Assembly: GCA_963821495.1 (NCBI GenBank)
Contig: CAWGEA010000003.1
Span: 2,108,001-2,172,000 of the forward strand
Source: AC-32 sp963821495
Lineage (GTDB): Bacteria; Actinomycetota; Thermoleophilia; Gaiellales; Gaiellaceae
Direction: 5' to 3'
Length of the DNA stretch: 64,000 nucleotides
How positions within the stretch are numbered: position 1 is the stretch's first letter; each line of letters begins with the position of its first letter. This document shows, one piece after another, positions 61,421 through 64,000 of this stretch. The notes beneath the pieces were generated by a model that saw only the letters and a program-made list of their open reading frames with translations, searched no databases and had not been told where the DNA came from. The translations under genes were made by a program, and so were the position numbers.

Positions 61421-62820
61421 GCCTCCGTGCCCCGGTCGAGTACTCGTCGGTGTCCTCGGCCCGCGGCCCGCTGCTCGTCGTCGAGGGCGTCGAGGGCGTC
61501 GGCTGGGACGAGGTCGCGACGATCCGCTTCGACTCCGGCGAGCCGCGCAACGGCGTCGTCCTCGACGTCGACCGCGACCTCGCGGTCGTGCAGGTGCTCG
61601 AGGGCACGGAGTCGCTGCGGCTGGGGCAGCTGCGGGTGGCCTTCAGCGGCAGCCCGCTGCGGATCCCGGTCGGCGAGTCGTGGCTCGGCCGCGTCTGCAA
61701 CGGGCGCGGCGAGCCGATCGACGACGGCCCGCCGGTCGTCGCAGACGACTGGGCAGGCATCGCCGGCAGCCCGATCAACCCGCGTGCGCGCGAGACGCCG
61801 AGCGAGGCGATCATCACCGGCGTGTCGGCGGTGGACGGGCTCGCGACGCTCGTCCGGGGCCAGAAGCTGCCGATCTTCTCGGTCGGCGGTCTCCCCCACC
61901 TCGAGCTCGCCGCGCAGATCGCGTCGCAGGCCCACGCCGGCGACGAGGCGTTTGCGGTCGTGTTCGCGGCGGTCGGGATCACGCAGGCCGACGCGATGGC
62001 CGTGCGCGATGTGCTCGAGCAGCGCTCGGAGCAAGGCGACCTCGCGCTGCTGTTGAACACGGCCGACGACCCGCTGATCGAGCGGATCGTGACGCCGAGG
62101 ATCGGGCTCACCGTCGCGGAGCACCTCGCGTTCGAGCTCGGCCGCCACGTGCTCGTGGTGATCGCCGACCTGACGAGCTACGCGGAAGCGGTGCGGGAGG
62201 TCTCGGCGGCCCGGGGCGAGGTGCCGAGCCGGCGCGGCTACCCGGGTTACCTCTACAGCGACCTTGCGTCGCTCTACGAGCGGGCGGGCCGGATCGCCGG
62301 TCGCCCCGGGTCGCTGACCCAGGTGCCGGTGCTGACCATGCCTGCGGGAGACATCACACACCCCGTCCCCGACCTGACCGGCTACATCACCGAGGGCCAG
62401 CTCGTGCTCTCGCCCGACCTGCACGTCGCCGGGGTCTACCCGCCGTTCGACGCGCTGGGCTCGCTCTCCCGACTGATGCGGCTCGGCGCCGGCCCCGGAC
62501 GCACCCGCGACGACCACCTCGCGGTCGCGGCCCAGCTCTACGCCGCGCTCGCGCGGGCACGGCAGCTGACCGACCTCGCCGACGTGGTGGGCGAGGCGGG
62601 CCTGACGTCGCACGACCGGCACTTCCTGGAGCTCGAGACCGCCTTCCGGTCGGAGTTCCTCGACCAGGACCAGAGGGAGTCGCGCTCGCTCGACGAGACG
62701 CTCGACCGCGTGTGGCGCGTGCTCTCGAAGCTCCCCAGCCGGGACCTGACCATGATCGACGAGCAGCTGCTGGCAAACCGCTACCGGGGCGACGATGAGG
62801 ATCAGGCGCCCACCGGGTAG
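61417..62820 (+). CDS. ntpB: V/A-ATPase regulatory subunit B
   Basis: A 467-residue non-catalytic subunit. Blocks: GRGEPIDDGPPVVADDWAGI, PINPRARETPSEAIITGVSA, VRGQKLPIFSVGGLPHLELA (degenerate P-loop), VVFAAVGITQADAM, VIADLTSYAEAVREVSAARG, VPSRRGYPGYLYSDLASLYE and PAGDITHPVPDLTGYITEGQ. It contributes the arginine side of the nucleotide sites. It overlaps subunit D by 26 nt. Confidence 0.96.
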   Translation: MSLRAPVEYSSVSSARGPLLVVEGVEGVGWDEVATIRFDSGEPRNGVVLDVDRDLAVVQVLEGTESLRLGQLRVAFSGSPLRIPVGESWLGRVCNGRGEPIDDGPPVVADDWAGIAGSPINPRARETPSEAIITGVSAVDGLATLVRGQKLPIFSVGGLPHLELAAQIASQAHAGDEAFAVVFAAVGITQADAMAVRDVLEQRSEQGDLALLLNTADDPLIERIVTPRIGLTVAEHLAFELGRHVLVVIADLTSYAEAVREVSAARGEVPSRRGYPGYLYSDLASLYERAGRIAGRPGSLTQVPVLTMPAGDITHPVPDLTGYITEGQLVLSPDLHVAGVYPPFDALGSLSRLMRLGAGPGRTRDDHLAVAAQLYAALARARQLTDLADVVGEAGLTSHDRHFLELETAFRSEFLDQDQRESRSLDETLDRVWRVLSKLPSRDLTMIDEQLLANRYRGDDEDQAPTG

Positions 62821-63415
62821 AGCCGGTCGCGTGTGGCTCGCCCGGCGGCTGGCCGTCGCGAACCGCGGCCGGGACGTCCTCGAGCAGAAGCACGTCGCGC
62901 TGGCCCGGGAGCTCGAGCGGCTGGAGGGCGTGCTGGCGGAGGCGAGGCGCGAGTGGGACGAACGTTCGCGCCAGGCGGAGATCTGGTGGCAGCGAGCGGC
63001 TGTGCTGGCCGGAGAGCGGCCGCTCTCGCTCGCGCGCACCGCCGCCCGCGAGCCCGCCGAGGTGACACTGGCCTGGCGAAACGCGCTCGGTGTCGTCTAT
63101 CCCGCGGGCGCGAGCGTGTCCGCGCCGGCCGGCGAGCTCTTCCCGGCCGGCGGCAGCGCCGCCCTCGCCTACGCGGCCGAGGCCCACCGGCGCGCGCTCG
63201 AGGCGGCCGCCGAGCTCGGCGCGGCCGACCTGGCTCACGAGCGGACCGCACGCGAGCTGCGCCTGACCACGCAGCGCCTGCGCGCGCTGGAGCGCCGCTG
63301 GATCCCCGAGCACGAGCGGGAGCTGCGCGAGCTCCAGCTCGCCCTCGACGAGAACGACCGCGAGGACGCCGCCCGCAGCCGCTGGACGATCCGCCGGCTG
63401 CGGTCGAGCGCCTAG
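62795..63415 (+). CDS. ntpD: V/A-ATPase subunit D (central shaft)
   Basis: A 206-residue long helical hairpin: PPGRAGRVWLARRLAVANRG, DVLEQKHVALARELERLEG and ERTARELRLTTQRLRALERR, then WIPEHERELRELQLALDEND. The last motif is the diagnostic C-terminal part of D subunits, which form the rotor axle. It is the last gene of the operon, ending in a 4-nt overlap with the convergent ABC gene. Confidence 0.92.
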   Translation: MRIRRPPGRAGRVWLARRLAVANRGRDVLEQKHVALARELERLEGVLAEARREWDERSRQAEIWWQRAAVLAGERPLSLARTAAREPAEVTLAWRNALGVVYPAGASVSAPAGELFPAGGSAALAYAAEAHRRALEAAAELGAADLAHERTARELRLTTQRLRALERRWIPEHERELRELQLALDENDREDAARSRWTIRRLRSSA

Positions 63416-64000
63416 AGCGGGACGAGCTTCGTTCCCGTCGCCTTGAAGGACGCCAGCGCCGTTCCGCCGCGGGCAAGCTCGAGGCGCGCGGCCGAACGCT
63501 CCGTCACCTCCGCGGCGAGCGGGCCGATCCGCACGCGCACGCGGTTCCCGACGCGCACGACCGACGTCACCTCGCCGTGGATCAGGTTCAGCGCGGAGTC
63601 GTCGGCGTGCACCCGGCCGACCGAGACGTCCCATGGGTAGACCACCACTCCCACCTCGCCGCCCGCCTCGTCGGTCGAGTAGACGAGCTCGCCGCTCTGG
63701 AGCCTGACGCGCGTCAGGCCGTCCTCGTGACCCTCGACGCGCCCGTGCAGGAGGTTGGCGCCGGTGAAGGAGGCGACGAACGGGTCGTGCGGGCCCGCGA
63801 CGAGCGCCTCCGGCGTGCCCAGCTGTCGCAGCTCGCCGTCGACCAGCACGCCGACCGTCTCGGCCAGCGCGGCGGCGTCCTCGTAGTCGTGGGTCACGAT
63901 CAGCGTCGGCAGGCCGAGCTCGTGCAGCAGCTTCTGCAGCTCGCCGCGCACCGCGTCCTTCGTATGCGCGTCGAGCGCCGACAGCGGCTCGTCGAGCAGC
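63412..64000 (-). CDS. ABC transporter ATPase with TOBE domain (partial)
   Basis: The window contains the C-terminal two-thirds or less: the end of the ATPase domain (LLDEPLSALDAHTKDAVRGE, then PTLIVTHDYEDAAALAETVG) and a C-terminal TOBE-like domain (LNLIHGEVTSVVRVGNRVRV and GTALASFKATGTKLVPL). The TOBE region resembles ModC/CysA/PotA importers; molybdate or sulfate import would fit, but the substrate cannot be settled. Walker A lies beyond position 64000. The gene is convergent with subunit D. Confidence 0.85.
   Translation of the reverse strand, partial: LLDEPLSALDAHTKDAVRGELQKLLHELGLPTLIVTHDYEDAAALAETVGVLVDGELRQLGTPEALVAGPHDPFVASFTGANLLHGRVEGHEDGLTRVRLQSGELVYSTDEAGGEVGVVVYPWDVSVGRVHADDSALNLIHGEVTSVVRVGNRVRVRIGPLAAEVTERSAARLELARGGTALASFKATGTKLVPL

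Overview
This is a GC-rich (roughly 70 %) bacterial chromosome segment with many GTG/TTG starts, four-base gene overlaps, a WhiA regulator, HemQ-type haem synthesis, a coupled gap-pgk-tpiA-gpmI operon and a V/A-type ATPase operon. Together these suggest an actinomycetote of the Thermoleophilia (Gaiellales/Solirubrobacterales-like) type. That placement is inference from gene content and composition; there is no 16S rRNA gene in the window.

Layout. 0-12.3 kb is an accessory stretch. It holds the start of hemA, a Ca2+/H+ exchanger, two frameshifted genes, a large LuxR-type ATPase regulator, and a minus-strand redox operon (DUF4331, DyP peroxidase, crotonase, plus a broken first gene and a broken sulfite-oxidase-like last gene). 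Two copies of a tRNA-Gly + lipoprotein unit frame this operon. In one copy the lipoprotein gene is broken; in the other the tRNA carries a 137-nt insertion. Six frameshifts fall in five loci here.

12.9-29 kb is core metabolism and signalling: class I FBP aldolase, GlpX FBPase, ArgRS, a TrkA-type channel, an M48 protease and a phosphoesterase, an ECF sigma factor with an unusual C-terminal extension beside a DUF5666-like secreted protein, a Ser/Thr kinase, a second ECF sigma factor, and gap-pgk-tpiA-gpmI. 29-44 kb holds whiA, ogt, pruA, an exo-sialidase-like secreted protein, an MFS transporter, a Tat-exported multicopper oxidase, uvrC, a secreted clan-A glycosidase-like protein, hemQ, bcp and an Flp pilin.

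44.1-48.7 kb looks like an eroded integrative region. A 24-nt direct repeat of the 3' end of tRNA-Leu(CAG) lies at 44095 and inside the tRNA at 48592, with further repeat modules between. The cargo is a glycosidase-like protein, a Cys-paired repeat protein, a truncated K+ channel and fragments. No integrase remains.

48.7-55 kb encodes a subtilisin-like protease, small membrane proteins, a secreted propeller-like protein, an ABC-F ATPase and a Rieske protein. From 55.2 kb a TetR regulator opens a tightly overlapped V/A-ATPase operon (peripheral-stalk coil, C, I, K, F, E, A, B, D). The window ends inside a convergent ABC-transporter ATPase gene.

I saw no CRISPR array, toxin-antitoxin module, prophage, retron or recognisable defence system. 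The most unusual signals are the reciprocally decayed tRNA-Gly/lipoprotein duplication with its interrupted tRNA, the TetR-led V-ATPase operon with palindromes in its leader, the tRNA-Leu repeat accretion region, and the DyP/DUF4331 redox cluster.
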